Below the pieces are notes generated by a model, which ran no database searches, was not told the DNA's origin, and was given only the letters and a program-made list of their open reading frames with translations. A stretch of 64,000 nucleotides of DNA, from the NCBI RefSeq assembly GCF_029892285.1, contig NZ_JARXVM010000003.1:1-64000 (forward strand), given 5' to 3'. Positions within the stretch are counted from its first letter, which is position 1. Every line of letters begins with the position of its first letter. Shown piece by piece: positions 26,686 through 35,690 of the stretch. A program made the position numbers and the translations under genes. This DNA is from Rhizobium sp. SG_E_25_P2. GTDB lineage: Bacteria > Pseudomonadota > Alphaproteobacteria > Rhizobiales > Rhizobiaceae.

Positions 26686-28755
26686 ATGAGCGAGTTCCTC
26701 GAAAAATTACCGGTCTGGCATGAAGGCGAACGGCGCCTCCAGGAGAAAGTGGGGGCCGCTGAACGCATGGCCGCCGTCGGCCCGCGCGTGGTGCGTGATT
26801 TCATGCCGGACCAGCATAGCGATTTTTATGCACAATTGCCGTTCATTGTGCTCGGCAGTGTCGACCGCGGTGATGACGCCTGGGCGACGCTGATTGAAGG
26901 GCAACCGGGTTTCATAACCTCCCCGTCGCCGACCGCGCTTGAGATTGGAGCCTTTCCGGGCGCCGGAGACCCGGCCGGGGAGGGAATCGTCCAGGGCAAG
27001 GCGGTTGGTCTTCTCGGCATTGAGATGCTCACGCGGCGGCGCAATCGCATGAACGGGGTCGTGGCGAGTGCGGCGGATCATCTCCAGATTGAGGTTGACC
27101 AGAGTTTCGGAAATTGCCCGCGTTATATTCAGCTTCGCGACGTCGCCTTTGCACGCGCCCCCCATCAACACGGGACCGGTGAAATCGAAGAGCTTACGGC
27201 GCTCGACGCGCCCGCGCGGGAGCTGATTGCATCGGCGGACGTTTTTTTCGTCGCGTCTTTCGCAGACCGCGATAAGCGCAGGCAGGTTGACGTCTCGCAT
27301 CGCGGCGGCAAGACAGGCTTCGTCCGGGTTTCGGAGGAGGGTGTTCTGACCGTGCCGGATTTTGATGGAAATCTGTTTTTCTCGACGCTCGGCAACATTC
27401 TCCTGAATGGCAAGGCGGGTCTGCTTTTCGTCGATTTCGCCACCGGCGACGTCCTGCAGATGAGCGGAGACGCCGAAGTGATCCTGGATTCTCCGGAGAT
27501 CGCAGCCTTCCAGGGGGCGGAACGTCTATGGACCTTCGCGCCACGCCGGATCATGCGCCGGCGGAATGCGCTTGCCTTGCGCTGGACGTTTCGAGCCGAC
27601 GGCTGGTCGCCCAGTTCGCTGATGACCGGCGATTGGAGGCAGGTCGCCGACCGATTGACAGCGTCGGGACATCGTTTGGAATGGCAGCGTCTCACCGTGA
27701 CCAAGATCATCGACGAAAGCACGACCATCCGCTCTTTTTACCTCGAACCAGCGGAGGGCGGCGCACTCGCTCCTCATCTTGCCGGTCAACACTTGCCTAT
27801 CCGCCTGGTCGTGCCTGGGGGAGAAAGTCCTCTCATCCGGACCTATACGCTCTCGGACGCCCCGTCCGACGGGGTGTACCGCATCAGCGTCCGGCGTGAC
27901 GGACTGGTGTCGCGCCATCTACATGACGTGGTCCGCGTCGGCGACGTGATCGAAGCCCGGACCCCCGGGGGCGATTTCACCATTGATGCGCATGCGACGC
28001 GCCCGGCGGTGCTTCTGGCTGGCGGGGTTGGTGTGACGCCGCTCATTTCGATGCTCCGGCATGTGGTTTTCGAGGGGGTGCGTAAACAGCGAATGCGCCA
28101 GGTGATCTTGTTCCAGGCGGCGCGATCCAAACAGGAACGTCCTTTCGATCGGGAGATTGCCGAACTCGTCGACGCCGGACGAGGAGCAATTCGTCTGGTT
28201 CGTGTTTTGAGCGATCCGGTCGGCGCGGAGAAAGGCCGTGATTATGACGAAGCCGGCCGTATCGATATGGCGTTGCTCCGCCGTAACCTGACATTCGACG
28301 ACTATGACTTTTATCTCTGTGGGCCGCCGCAATTCGCTCAGGCGCTTTATGACGGGCTTCGCGCCTTCGGCCTCGTTGACGCCCGCATTCATACAGAGTC
28401 GTTTGGCCCGTCCGCCGTGAAGCGATCCTCGGATGCGAACGGCGTCACGACAGTGGCGCGCCGGCCGCAGTCGACCCGGTCCGCAGCGGTCCTCTTCGTC
28501 AATTCACTCAAGGAAGCCCGCTGGACGCCTGGCGCAGGCACTTTGCTGGATTTGGCCGAAGCGCGAGGGCTGCAACCCGAATTCGGCTGCCGCGCCGGCT
28601 CCTGTGGCGCTTGCCGCAGCCGGCTGATCGCCGGCGAGGTCGCGTATGTGAGGGACGTGACGGCGAGTGTCGGCGAAGGTGAGGTCCTGCTCTGTTCGAC
28701 GGCGCCGGCGGAAATCGACCGCAATGGTGAAAACCGGATCGAGTTGGCCCTCTGA
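26686..28755 (+). CDS. Three-part redox protein: PNPOx-like FMN domain, ferredoxin reductase, [2Fe-2S] ferredoxin
   Basis: A 689-residue fusion. Residues 1 to about 310 form a pyridoxamine-phosphate-oxidase-like split barrel (VDFATGDVLQMSGDAEV). Then comes a ferredoxin-NADP-reductase module with the FAD motif RTYTLSDAP and the NAD-binding GGVGVTPLISML (near residue 444), and a plant-type [2Fe-2S] ferredoxin with C635, C640, C643 and C670. Electrons can thus pass from NAD(P)H through FAD to the iron-sulfur centre and perhaps to FMN on the barrel. GGAGG precedes the ATG at 26686. It is cotranscribed with the GST by position. Proteins of this architecture are known in proteobacteria, but their substrate is generally undefined. 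Confidence 0.9.
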   Translation: MSEFLEKLPVWHEGERRLQEKVGAAERMAAVGPRVVRDFMPDQHSDFYAQLPFIVLGSVDRGDDAWATLIEGQPGFITSPSPTALEIGAFPGAGDPAGEGIVQGKAVGLLGIEMLTRRRNRMNGVVASAADHLQIEVDQSFGNCPRYIQLRDVAFARAPHQHGTGEIEELTALDAPARELIASADVFFVASFADRDKRRQVDVSHRGGKTGFVRVSEEGVLTVPDFDGNLFFSTLGNILLNGKAGLLFVDFATGDVLQMSGDAEVILDSPEIAAFQGAERLWTFAPRRIMRRRNALALRWTFRADGWSPSSLMTGDWRQVADRLTASGHRLEWQRLTVTKIIDESTTIRSFYLEPAEGGALAPHLAGQHLPIRLVVPGGESPLIRTYTLSDAPSDGVYRISVRRDGLVSRHLHDVVRVGDVIEARTPGGDFTIDAHATRPAVLLAGGVGVTPLISMLRHVVFEGVRKQRMRQVILFQAARSKQERPFDREIAELVDAGRGAIRLVRVLSDPVGAEKGRDYDEAGRIDMALLRRNLTFDDYDFYLCGPPQFAQALYDGLRAFGLVDARIHTESFGPSAVKRSSDANGVTTVARRPQSTRSAAVLFVNSLKEARWTPGAGTLLDLAEARGLQPEFGCRAGSCGACRSRLIAGEVAYVRDVTASVGEGEVLLCSTAPAEIDRNGENRIELAL

Positions 28756-28983
28756 CGTCTATCACTTAGGATTGATGCGCTGGAAGAAATAGTGCCTTCC
28801 GCAGTATCACCGTTCATCTCCGGGTCGAACAGGCCCATCTTGGATGAATGGAGAGGATCTTCTCTGCGCGCCACAAGCAGATCGTTGTGTTCCGACGGCA
28901 TCGTCGAGCAAAACGCTTGAAGCCGTACAACAGCCGGCGCGCCCACACCATCTCGCTTTCCTCAACAATAAGGATCAGACCCA

Positions 28984-29448
28984 ATGTCTCGCCCGCCTTT
29001 GCCTCCATTCAATGAACAGTCCGCAGTCGAGAAGGTGCGCCTCGCCGAAGATGGCTGGAACAGCCGCGACGCGGCGAAAGTGGCGCTTGCCTATACGCTT
29101 GACACTCGTTGGCGCAACCGCGCCGAATTTATCTACGGACGCGCCGAAGCGGAAGCGTTCCTGACGCGCAAATGGAACAGGGAACTCGATTATCGTTTGA
29201 TCAAGGAGCTCTGGGCGTTCAAGGAAAACCGCATCGCTGTCCGCTACGCCTATGAGTATCGCGACGACAGCGGACAATGGTATCGCGCCTATGGCAACGA
29301 GAACTGGGAGTTCGCCGAGGACGGCCTGATGCGCTCTCGCCATGCCAGCATCAACGAACAACCGATCGCGGAATCGGATCGCAAATTTCGCTGGCCGCTC
29401 GGTCGCCGTCCGGATGATCACCCCGGCCTTAGCCATTTCGGATTTTGA
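28984..29448 (+). CDS. DUF1348 (NTF2-like fold) protein
   Basis: A 154-residue protein with the family's features: [59 protein letters not shown] and the C-terminal [18 protein letters not shown]1348 proteins adopt an NTF2-like cone fold and are often found beside LysR regulators and flavoproteins; their activity is not established. AAGGA lies upstream of the ATG at 28984, and a 228-bp gap upstream leaves room for a separate promoter. The next gene starts 20 bases downstream, so the two are probably cotranscribed. Confidence 0.88.
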   Translation: MSRPPLPPFNEQSAVEKVRLAEDGWNSRDAAKVALAYTLDTRWRNRAEFIYGRAEAEAFLTRKWNRELDYRLIKELWAFKENRIAVRYAYEYRDDSGQWYRAYGNENWEFAEDGLMRSRHASINEQPIAESDRKFRWPLGRRPDDHPGLSHFGF

Positions 29449-29468
29449 GCGATGCGCGGGGTGGAGTC

Positions 29469-29774
29469 ATGAGTGGGTTTCTGTTGGATGAACGCATGCG
29501 TCTGTCGATAGAGGTTGCGCTCGCCGCCGCCAGCGGCGACACCCGGCGCCTCTGCCGAGCAGAGGACGCAGCCATGGCCGCCGGCATGACCGGCGCGGAA
29601 ATTGACGCTTTTCGCAGGGGGCAAAGTTTCGATTTCCAACTGTCGAGGGCGATAGGATTGGCGCTCGCTCCGGACCAGGAGTTGTTGCGCCGCGCCAGAC
29701 GCGCCGGATTGAGCGACCGCGTCTGCATGGATATCGCGGCGCTGGCTGCGGCTAGTCGTGAAGTCAGGTCCTGA
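29469..29774 (+). CDS. Small AhpD/carboxymuconolactone-decarboxylase-like protein
   Basis: A 101-residue, mainly helical protein. The segment LCRAEDAAMAAGMTGAEIDAFRRG resembles the AhpD/CMD core helix (a cysteine, then an acidic or His position, then AxxxGxxxxEI), but it has one cysteine rather than CxxC, so peroxidase activity of the AhpD type is doubtful. The ATG at 29469 has a GTGGAG element just upstream; a TTG at 29445 in the same frame is less likely. It probably shares a transcript with the DUF1348 gene. Function uncertain. Confidence 0.55.
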   Translation: MSGFLLDERMRLSIEVALAAASGDTRRLCRAEDAAMAAGMTGAEIDAFRRGQSFDFQLSRAIGLALAPDQELLRRARRAGLSDRVCMDIAALAAASREVRS

Positions 29775-29871
29775 TCAGGCTTACGCTGTCTATTGGAGGC
29801 GCGGGCTTTCCGGCTGGCGCAGGGGCGGGATCGATGCGAAAGTTGCCGTGGATCGGAGAGGGAACATCGTC

Positions 29872-30762
29872 ATGGATCGCTGGCAGGCTATGCGGATCTT
29901 CGTCAAGGTCGCGGAGACCGAGAGTTTCGCGGCAACGGCGCGTCACATGAATATGAGCGCGCCGGCAGTCACCCGCATCGTCGCCTCGCTGGAGGAACTT
30001 ATCGGCGCGCGTCTTTTCGTGCGAACGACCCGCTCGGTGAAAATGACCGAGGCCGGCGCGCGCTATCTCGGAGATTGTCGCCGTATCCTCGCCGATATCG
30101 CAGAGGCCGAGGCGACGGCGGGCGGCTCCTACGCCACGCCGACCGGGACGCTGGCGATCACGGCATCGGCATTGTTTGGCCAAATGTATGTGCTGCCCAT
30201 CGTCATCAAATATCTCGACGCCTATCCTGGAGTACGGGCCCGGACGCTCTTTGTCGATCGGCCTCTCAACATGATCGAGGAAGGTGTGGATGTCGCGGTC
30301 CGCATTGGCCATTTGCCGGATTCCGGGTTTACGGCGATCAAGGTCGGGACCGTCAGGCATGTCGTCTGCGGTGCGCCGCGCTACTTCGAGCGGCATGGCG
30401 CGCCCGCCGCGCCGGGCGACCTGAGAGATCACCGGATCGCGGCCCCGACCAGCGCCTGGGCGTCACCGGAATGGCGCTTCGCCCGCGACCAGAAAGTGAC
30501 CATCACTCCTGTCCTCCAATGCAACACCAATGAAGCGGCGATCACCGCAGCCCGTGAGGGCTGGGGCTTGACGCGCGTGCTGCATTACCAGATTGGCCCG
30601 GCCTTGATTGCCGGAGAATTGCAGATCGTGCTCGCCGAACACGAGGAACCGCCACTGCCGATCCATCTTCTTTATCCCGAAGGACGCAGCGCTCCCGCAA
30701 AGGTGCGGGCTTTCATCGACATGGCGGCCGCGTTGCTGAAGGAAAACAGACTGTTGAATTGA
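29872..30762 (+). CDS. LysR-family transcriptional regulator
   Basis: A 296-residue LysR regulator. The winged helix-turn-helix is at residues 1-60 (MRIFVKVAETESFAATARHMNMSAPAVTR, split here as read), with the effector-binding domain beginning near residue 90 and a GVDVAVRIG motif. ATG 29872 is preceded by GGAGAGGG and gives the classic MDRWQAMRIF start; an ATG 114 bases upstream is in frame but precedes no family sequence. It follows the DUF1348/AhpD-like pair in the same direction, so it is the likely local regulator of this redox cluster. Effector unknown. Confidence 0.9.
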   Translation: MDRWQAMRIFVKVAETESFAATARHMNMSAPAVTRIVASLEELIGARLFVRTTRSVKMTEAGARYLGDCRRILADIAEAEATAGGSYATPTGTLAITASALFGQMYVLPIVIKYLDAYPGVRARTLFVDRPLNMIEEGVDVAVRIGHLPDSGFTAIKVGTVRHVVCGAPRYFERHGAPAAPGDLRDHRIAAPTSAWASPEWRFARDQKVTITPVLQCNTNEAAITAAREGWGLTRVLHYQIGPALIAGELQIVLAEHEEPPLPIHLLYPEGRSAPAKVRAFIDMAAALLKENRLLN

Positions 30763-31163
30763 AACGCCAGGAAAGGTTAGCTCCGCTGGGGCCTCAGAGG
30801 CGGATCCAGGCGATGAGCGCGGTAAAACAGGGAGCGGTTTCCTGTTCCATCAATCACATCAGGCTTTTGAGTGTGGCGGTGTGCATTCTATTTCCAAGTA
30901 AGAAATGGAAATGATATCAATATGTTCAAGGATGTATCGCGACTGGGGCATCGTGCGAATAAGGATCACACGCAATGAAACTGCCCCTGCGCCCATATTG
31001 TCCTCTTGGTCATTGCATTAAGCAGTAGCAGAACGCGTCGGCGTATTGGTTGCTTCGGCGGTCGCGGCATTTTCGTATTGCGCTGAAGCTCTTCTTGCGT
31101 CTCGGCTCACAGGGCGTAAACTGCTGGCGATATCTGCGTGAAAAAGCTGGGAGGAGCGACTTC
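30763..31163. other. 401-bp intergenic stretch, no gene seen
   Basis: No coding frame, RNA gene or repeat was recognised apart from the inverted repeat at 30890-30912. The middle (about 30880-31020) is A+T-richer than its surroundings and probably contains the promoter for the small gene at 31164, though no clear -35/-10 pair can be assigned. Confidence 0.5.
30890..30912. promoter_or_regulatory. Inverted repeat, candidate operator
   Basis: Perfect 7-bp arms ATTTCCA (30890-30896) and TGGAAAT (30906-30912) separated by 9 bp, in an A+T-rich non-coding region downstream of the LysR gene. Arm spacing would suit a dimeric regulator; a weak RNA hairpin is the alternative. Confidence 0.35.
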
Positions 31164-31535
31164 ATGAGACGACAGTGGCCTGACGACCTCGATTTCATTC
31201 TGGATGGAGCCCAGGAGGTGACGCTGGAAGAGCCGGCGAGCGACGGCGAGGGGAGGGCGAAGGACAGACCCGCGTCGCGTCAGGCGCTGAAGGTGCGCCT
31301 CACCCAGCAGGATTTCGAGCGCATCTGGCCGCTTGCCGAGGCCCGCTATCGTCTGGCCGGCGCTCGCTCCGGTAAGGCGATCACGCTGGTCACCACCAAT
31401 CCGCATTACCATCGCTGGCATCCCACAGACGGCGGCGTCGAGGAACATGTCAGCGAAAGCGGCCGCAGCGTGACGACGAAATATGTGGTCGTTCACTTTC
31501 TGCTCGACGATGTGCGCGAGACAGTCGAGGCCTGA
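31164..31535 (+). CDS. Protein of unknown function (123 residues)
   Basis: A 123-residue soluble protein with no recognisable domain. It has an acidic N-terminal third, a basic middle, and a C-terminal part with alternating hydrophobic residues (KYVVVHFLLDDVRETVEA) that could be a beta strand and helix. GGGAGGAG lies nine bases before the ATG at 31164, which makes a real gene likely. It stands alone: the LysR gene lies 401 bp upstream and the next gene is convergent. No function is proposed. Confidence 0.6.
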   Translation: MRRQWPDDLDFILDGAQEVTLEEPASDGEGRAKDRPASRQALKVRLTQQDFERIWPLAEARYRLAGARSGKAITLVTTNPHYHRWHPTDGGVEEHVSESGRSVTTKYVVVHFLLDDVRETVEA

Positions 31536-31605
31536 GCGCTCAAACCTCGTTGACGGATGAACGAGCGTCTCCGCCGTGACCATATCGGCGGGGACGGCGG
31601 CGGCC

Positions 31606-33066
31606 CTAGCCGACCACCGCTTCCGCCTCGATCTCGACCTCATAGTCGCCGATCAGATTGCCGGCCTCGATCAGCGTGTTGGCCGGCAAGACCTCGCCGA
31701 AGACGCGGCCATGGGCGCGGGAGACCGGTTCCCACTGGTTAGCGTCCTTCAGATAGACGCGGGTGCGCACCACGTCCTCCATCTTGCCGCCGAGCGGGGC
31801 GAGCGAGGCGGCGATCTTGTCGAGAATATAGGTCGCCTGTGCGCCTGGGTCTCCCGGGGCGACGCAGCGGTTCGGACCATGGGTTGCCGTGGTGCCGGAG
31901 ACAAGGATGCGGTCGCCCACGCGGACCGCGCGGCTATAGCCGGCGATCGGCTCCCAGACGCTGCCCGAGGATACCCTGAGACGATTAGGACGTCCCGGCA
32001 CGGGCACAGCCTGATAGACCGAAGGGATTGCATCCAGATGATGGCTGAGGTCGCCGGACGCCGTGAGGAATGGCGGCTTGCGATATTCGTCGCCGCAATC
32101 GCCGGGAATGGGCGTGGTCTCAGCGAAAGCCGCATCCAGCGCGGCATGGTCGTCAGCGTCGAGCGCGAAGCGGAAGACATTGAGATTGTCGTCGCGATGC
32201 TCGCTTTCGCCGAGACGCGCGCCGATGATGGTGGCCGCGACGGCCTGATGCTCCAGCACCCAGCGGCTCGCGACATTGGACAATGACACTCCGTGCTTGC
32301 GGGCGATGTTTGAGGCGGCGCGGAGGATCGCCTGATAGGGCTCCCAGCCGCCGGCGGCGTCGATGAATCGCTTGTATTTCGACCGGCTCCAGTCTGCGAT
32401 TTCGGCCGGCTCGGGCTGCCCAAGCCATTTTTCCGACAGGAAACCGCCGCAGAGCGTGCCATAGGCGAGAAGCTTGACGCCGGATCGGGCGCAGACGCGG
32501 GATAAATCGCCTGCCGCGCGCCGATCGATGAGCGAGAACGACACCTGATTGCTGACGATCTCGATGCCGTCAGCCAAGGCCAGCGCCAGATGCGCGGCGT
32601 CGACATTGGTGAGGCCGAGCGCGCCGATGAGACCTTCGTCCTTCATCGCCTGCATTTCATGCAGCGCGTCGAGCCAGGCCGGATGCTCGAATGTCCACCA
32701 GTGGAATTGCAGAAGGTCGATCTTGGAGACGTTCAGCCGCTGCAGCCGCTCCTCGACGCCGCGCCGTACGATCTCGCGGCTCATCGGGCCCGGCTCCGGG
32801 CACCATTTGGTGAAGGCGCGCGGCCTGTCGGCGCCCTCGAAGCGGGCCAGCAACCGGCCGGTGATGATCTCGGCAGAGCCGTAATGATCGGCCATGTCGA
32901 ATGTGTCGAAGCCCGCCTTCGCATAGGCGGTGAGCGCATCAGCGCCGGATTCGGGATCGATGGTTGCGCCATTCTTCTCGATGTCGGCGACCTGCCATAA
33001 CCCGCAGACGAGGCGGCTGATATCGAGATCGGGAGTGAGGCGGATACGGTCGGGGCGGGCGGTCAT
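31606..33066 (-). CDS. Aldo/keto reductase fused to a RidA-like domain
   Basis: A 486-residue fusion. Residues 1 to about 330 are an aldo/keto reductase with the catalytic tetrad D57, Y62, K87 and H122 (TFDMADHYG, FTKW, LQFHWW). Residues from about 355 to 486 are a YjgF/YER057c/UK114 (RidA) domain with VSGTTATHG, RTRVYLKDANQW and a PANTLIEAGNL tail. RidA deaminases use an arginine in the PAR motif; here that position is N463, so classical enamine/imine deaminase activity is doubtful. It is the last gene of the leftward Liv-type operon, four bases after the permease stop. It may reduce an imported carbonyl compound and handle a reactive product. Substrate unknown. Confidence 0.9.
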   Translation of the reverse strand: MTARPDRIRLTPDLDISRLVCGLWQVADIEKNGATIDPESGADALTAYAKAGFDTFDMADHYGSAEIITGRLLARFEGADRPRAFTKWCPEPGPMSREIVRRGVEERLQRLNVSKIDLLQFHWWTFEHPAWLDALHEMQAMKDEGLIGALGLTNVDAAHLALALADGIEIVSNQVSFSLIDRRAAGDLSRVCARSGVKLLAYGTLCGGFLSEKWLGQPEPAEIADWSRSKYKRFIDAAGGWEPYQAILRAASNIARKHGVSLSNVASRWVLEHQAVAATIIGARLGESEHRDDNLNVFRFALDADDHAALDAAFAETTPIPGDCGDEYRKPPFLTASGDLSHHLDAIPSVYQAVPVPGRPNRLRVSSGSVWEPIAGYSRAVRVGDRILVSGTTATHGPNRCVAPGDPGAQATYILDKIAASLAPLGGKMEDVVRTRVYLKDANQWEPVSRAHGRVFGEVLPANTLIEAGNLIGDYEVEIEAEAVVG

Positions 33067-33070
33067 GATG

Positions 33071-34042
33071 TCAGTCCTTGTTTTTTATAGCGCGGGCGGA
33101 TTTGAGGCGGCTCAGCGGGCTGACCTCTCCGAACAGGCCGCGAGGGCGCCAGAGAAGCATCAGGCAGAGCCCGACGCCGATGGCGACAATCTGCAGAGCT
33201 GCGGCCCGCGCCTGCTGATCGGGTGGAACGAAACTCGAGACGGCGGCTGCGGTGAGCGCCCAGAGACCCCAAACAAGAATAGCGCCTGCGATTGCGCCCT
33301 TGTTGTTGCCGGAGCCGCCGACGATGAGCATGGCCCAGACCTGGAAGGTGAGGATCGGCATGTAATTGTCCGGCGCAATAAAGCCGATGAAATGCGCCTG
33401 GCAGGCTCCGGCGAGCCCCATGATTGCGCCGCCGAGCGTAAACGCCTGCAAGCGGAAGCGGATCGGCCGCTTGCCGAGCGCCTGCGCCGCCGTTTCATCC
33501 TCGCGCACGGCGCGCAGCACGCGGCCCCAGGGGCTTTTCGCCAGATGCTCCAGGCCGAGATAGAGGCAGAGAACGACGACGGCCATGACGCCGAAATTGG
33601 CGAAGCTGAACAGCGCGGCATTCTCCTGCCAGGCGCCGAAGGGGCGGGGAATGAAGCCGATGCCGAAGGCGCCGCCGGTGACCGGCTGCAGATTTAGCAT
33701 GGCGAGCTGCATCGTCACGGCCACGCCGAAGGTGGCGATGGCGAGATAATCTGAACGCAGGCGGATGGTGAGCGCGCCGACGCCCCAGGAGAGAAGCCCT
33801 GAGAGGACAGCCGCGCCGAGCCAGCCCACAACGATCGGCAGGCCGAAACCGCCCAGCCGATCGGGCGCGTCGGGCGTCGTCAGAATGGCCGATGTATAGG
33901 CGCCGACCGCAACGAAAGCGGCGACGCCGACATTGAACAGCCCGGTCATGCCCCATTGGACATTGAGCCCGAGGCAGATGACTGCATAGGTCAGCGCCAT
34001 GGTCAGGAAGAAGGCGGCGTAAGCGAGGATATCGAGGCTCAT
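33071..34042 (-). CDS. Branched-chain-amino-acid-type ABC transporter permease (LivM-like)
   Basis: A 323-residue inner-membrane permease of the LivM group, with about nine hydrophobic segments and the family signature GAWQENAALFSFANFGVMA region and AIGVGLCLMLLWRPRGLFGE at the C-terminus. The ATG at 34042 overlaps the stop of the LivH-like gene by four bases (ATGA); a longer upstream frame would run into that gene. It forms the channel with the LivH-like partner. The whole leftward operon (LivG, F, H, M and the fusion enzyme) is joined by such overlaps. The substrate is unlikely to be simply leucine, given the catabolic neighbours. Confidence 0.9.
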   Translation of the reverse strand: MSLDILAYAAFFLTMALTYAVICLGLNVQWGMTGLFNVGVAAFVAVGAYTSAILTTPDAPDRLGGFGLPIVVGWLGAAVLSGLLSWGVGALTIRLRSDYLAIATFGVAVTMQLAMLNLQPVTGGAFGIGFIPRPFGAWQENAALFSFANFGVMAVVVLCLYLGLEHLAKSPWGRVLRAVREDETAAQALGKRPIRFRLQAFTLGGAIMGLAGACQAHFIGFIAPDNYMPILTFQVWAMLIVGGSGNNKGAIAGAILVWGLWALTAAAVSSFVPPDQQARAAALQIVAIGVGLCLMLLWRPRGLFGEVSPLSRLKSARAIKNKD

Positions 34043-34950
34043 GACGCTCTCCCGAACAGGCCGCGCGGTCGCGCGAGCAGAACCGCGATCAGAATGACGA
34101 AGGCGACCGCCGCGCGCCATTCCGCGCCGACAAGCTGCACCGCCAGCGCTTCGCAGAGGCCAATGATCAGCCCCGCCAGCATGGCGCCCGGCACGCTGCC
34201 GATGCCGCCGAGAATCGCGGCGGCGAACAAAGGCAGCAACAGATCATGGCCGAGATAGGGGCGGATCTGGATCAGCAGACCGCTCATCACGCCGGCCACG
34301 CAGGCGAGCGCCGCGCCGAGAAACCACACCGTGCGGATCACACGTCGCACATCGATGCCGGCGATGCTGGCCAGCGCCGGATTTTCACTGACCGCCCGCA
34401 TGGCGCGGCCGATATCGGTGCGGGTCATCAGCAGATGCACAACGATCACCGCGATGGCCGCCAGCGCCAGCATCAGCAGCTGGTCGGGCGTGGCGCGCAG
34501 GCCCCCGCCGAGCTTCATGGCGATCTGCAGCGCATTGGTGAAATAGGCGGGACTGGAGGTGAAGATGAATTCGAGGAGGCTGCGCAAAGCCAGCGACGCG
34601 CCGAAGCTCGCCATGACCATGATGATCACGGCGCTGCCACGGCGCCGAAAACTGGAAAACAGCATCGCATCCACGGCCAACGCCAGCAGTCCGGTCAGCA
34701 CGATGGCGAGAAGCAGTCCCGATGGCAGCGACCAGCCGAAGGAGAAAGGGCCGATGGGCGCCGAGAGCCCAGGCGCGAGATAGCCGAGCGCGCCCGAGGC
34801 GGCGAGGGCGAGATAGGCCCCCCAGGACAGAAGCTCGCCATGGGAGAAATTGGAAAAGCGCAGGATCGAATAGGTCAGCGTCACGCCGACCGCGCCGAGC
34901 CCGATGATCGATCCGGCAATCAGCCCGTCCATCAGAAATTGCGGGTTCAT
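34039..34950 (-). CDS. Branched-chain-amino-acid-type ABC transporter permease (LivH-like)
   Basis: A 303-residue inner-membrane permease with the LivH hallmarks: GLIAGSIIGLGAVGVTLTYSILRFSN near the N-terminus (about residues 9-34), the ISENPALASIAGID-like cytoplasmic loop, and VFVILIAVLLARPRGLFGR-like residues at the end. Eight or so hydrophobic spans are visible. The start at 34950 overlaps the stop of the LivF-like gene by four bases. It pairs with the LivM-like protein to form the translocation pore. No unusual features were seen. Confidence 0.9.
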   Translation of the reverse strand: MNPQFLMDGLIAGSIIGLGAVGVTLTYSILRFSNFSHGELLSWGAYLALAASGALGYLAPGLSAPIGPFSFGWSLPSGLLLAIVLTGLLALAVDAMLFSSFRRRGSAVIIMVMASFGASLALRSLLEFIFTSSPAYFTNALQIAMKLGGGLRATPDQLLMLALAAIAVIVVHLLMTRTDIGRAMRAVSENPALASIAGIDVRRVIRTVWFLGAALACVAGVMSGLLIQIRPYLGHDLLLPLFAAAILGGIGSVPGAMLAGLIIGLCEALAVQLVGAEWRAAVAFVILIAVLLARPRGLFGRAS

Positions 34951-35690
34951 GGGGAGCCCCTTTCACTCGGATGGGTCGCGCCCAGATAGATCTTGCCGAC
35001 CAGCGGGTCATCCGCCAGTTCCGCCGGCGTTCCCTGATGGCGGATCTGTCCCTCGGCCAGGATCACGGCGCGGCTGGCGATGGCGAGCGCGGCCTTCACA
35101 TTCTGTTCGACCAGGATCACGGTCACGCCGCTGGCGTTCACGCTGCGCAGCATGGAAAAAACCTCACCGACGATCTTGGGCGACAGGCCTGCCGAGGGCT
35201 CGTCGAGAATGATGACGGGCGGATCGAGCGCCAGGGCGCGGGCGACCGCGAGCATCTGTCGCTGTCCGCCCGACAGCGCGCCGGCGAGGCGAGAGGGCTT
35301 GGACGCCAGATCTGGAAAGCGCTGAAAAAGCGCCTCGATCGCCGTCTTGCGCTGGGACCGCGGCAGATGCGCAACTGCGATCTGCAGGTTTTCGAGAATG
35401 CTCATGGTGGCGAAGACATTTTCGGTCTGCGGCACGAAGCCCAGCCCTTCCGCCACTTTCCGATGCGGAGCGACGCGGGTGATATCGCGGCCGTTCAGCG
35501 TCATCGCGCCCGAATGGATGGGCACCAGACCGGCGATCGCCTTGACGAAGGTGGATTTGCCGGCGCCGTTGGGGCCGAGCAACACCACGAGTTCGCCCTT
35601 CGTCACCTCGAAATCGACGCCGCGGACGATCGGCAGGTCAGGCTCGTAACCGGCGACGAGGGCATGGGTGGAGAGGACGATGTCGCTCAC
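34947..35690 (-). CDS. Liv-type ABC transporter ATP-binding protein (LivF-like)
   Basis: A 247-residue ATPase energising the Liv-type importer at the cytoplasmic face. Walker A GPNGAGKST (near residue 36), signature LSGGQRQML, Walker B VIILDEPSAGLSP and the switch histidine region VEQN are all present. FVPQTENVFATMSILENL is typical of the LivF half. The gene overlaps its neighbours on both sides by four bases, indicating coupled translation. It lies between LivG-like and LivH-like genes in the usual order. Confidence 0.92.
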   Translation of the reverse strand: MSDIVLSTHALVAGYEPDLPIVRGVDFEVTKGELVVLLGPNGAGKSTFVKAIAGLVPIHSGAMTLNGRDITRVAPHRKVAEGLGFVPQTENVFATMSILENLQIAVAHLPRSQRKTAIEALFQRFPDLASKPSRLAGALSGGQRQMLAVARALALDPPVIILDEPSAGLSPKIVGEVFSMLRSVNASGVTVILVEQNVKAALAIASRAVILAEGQIRHQGTPAELADDPLVGKIYLGATHPSERGSP

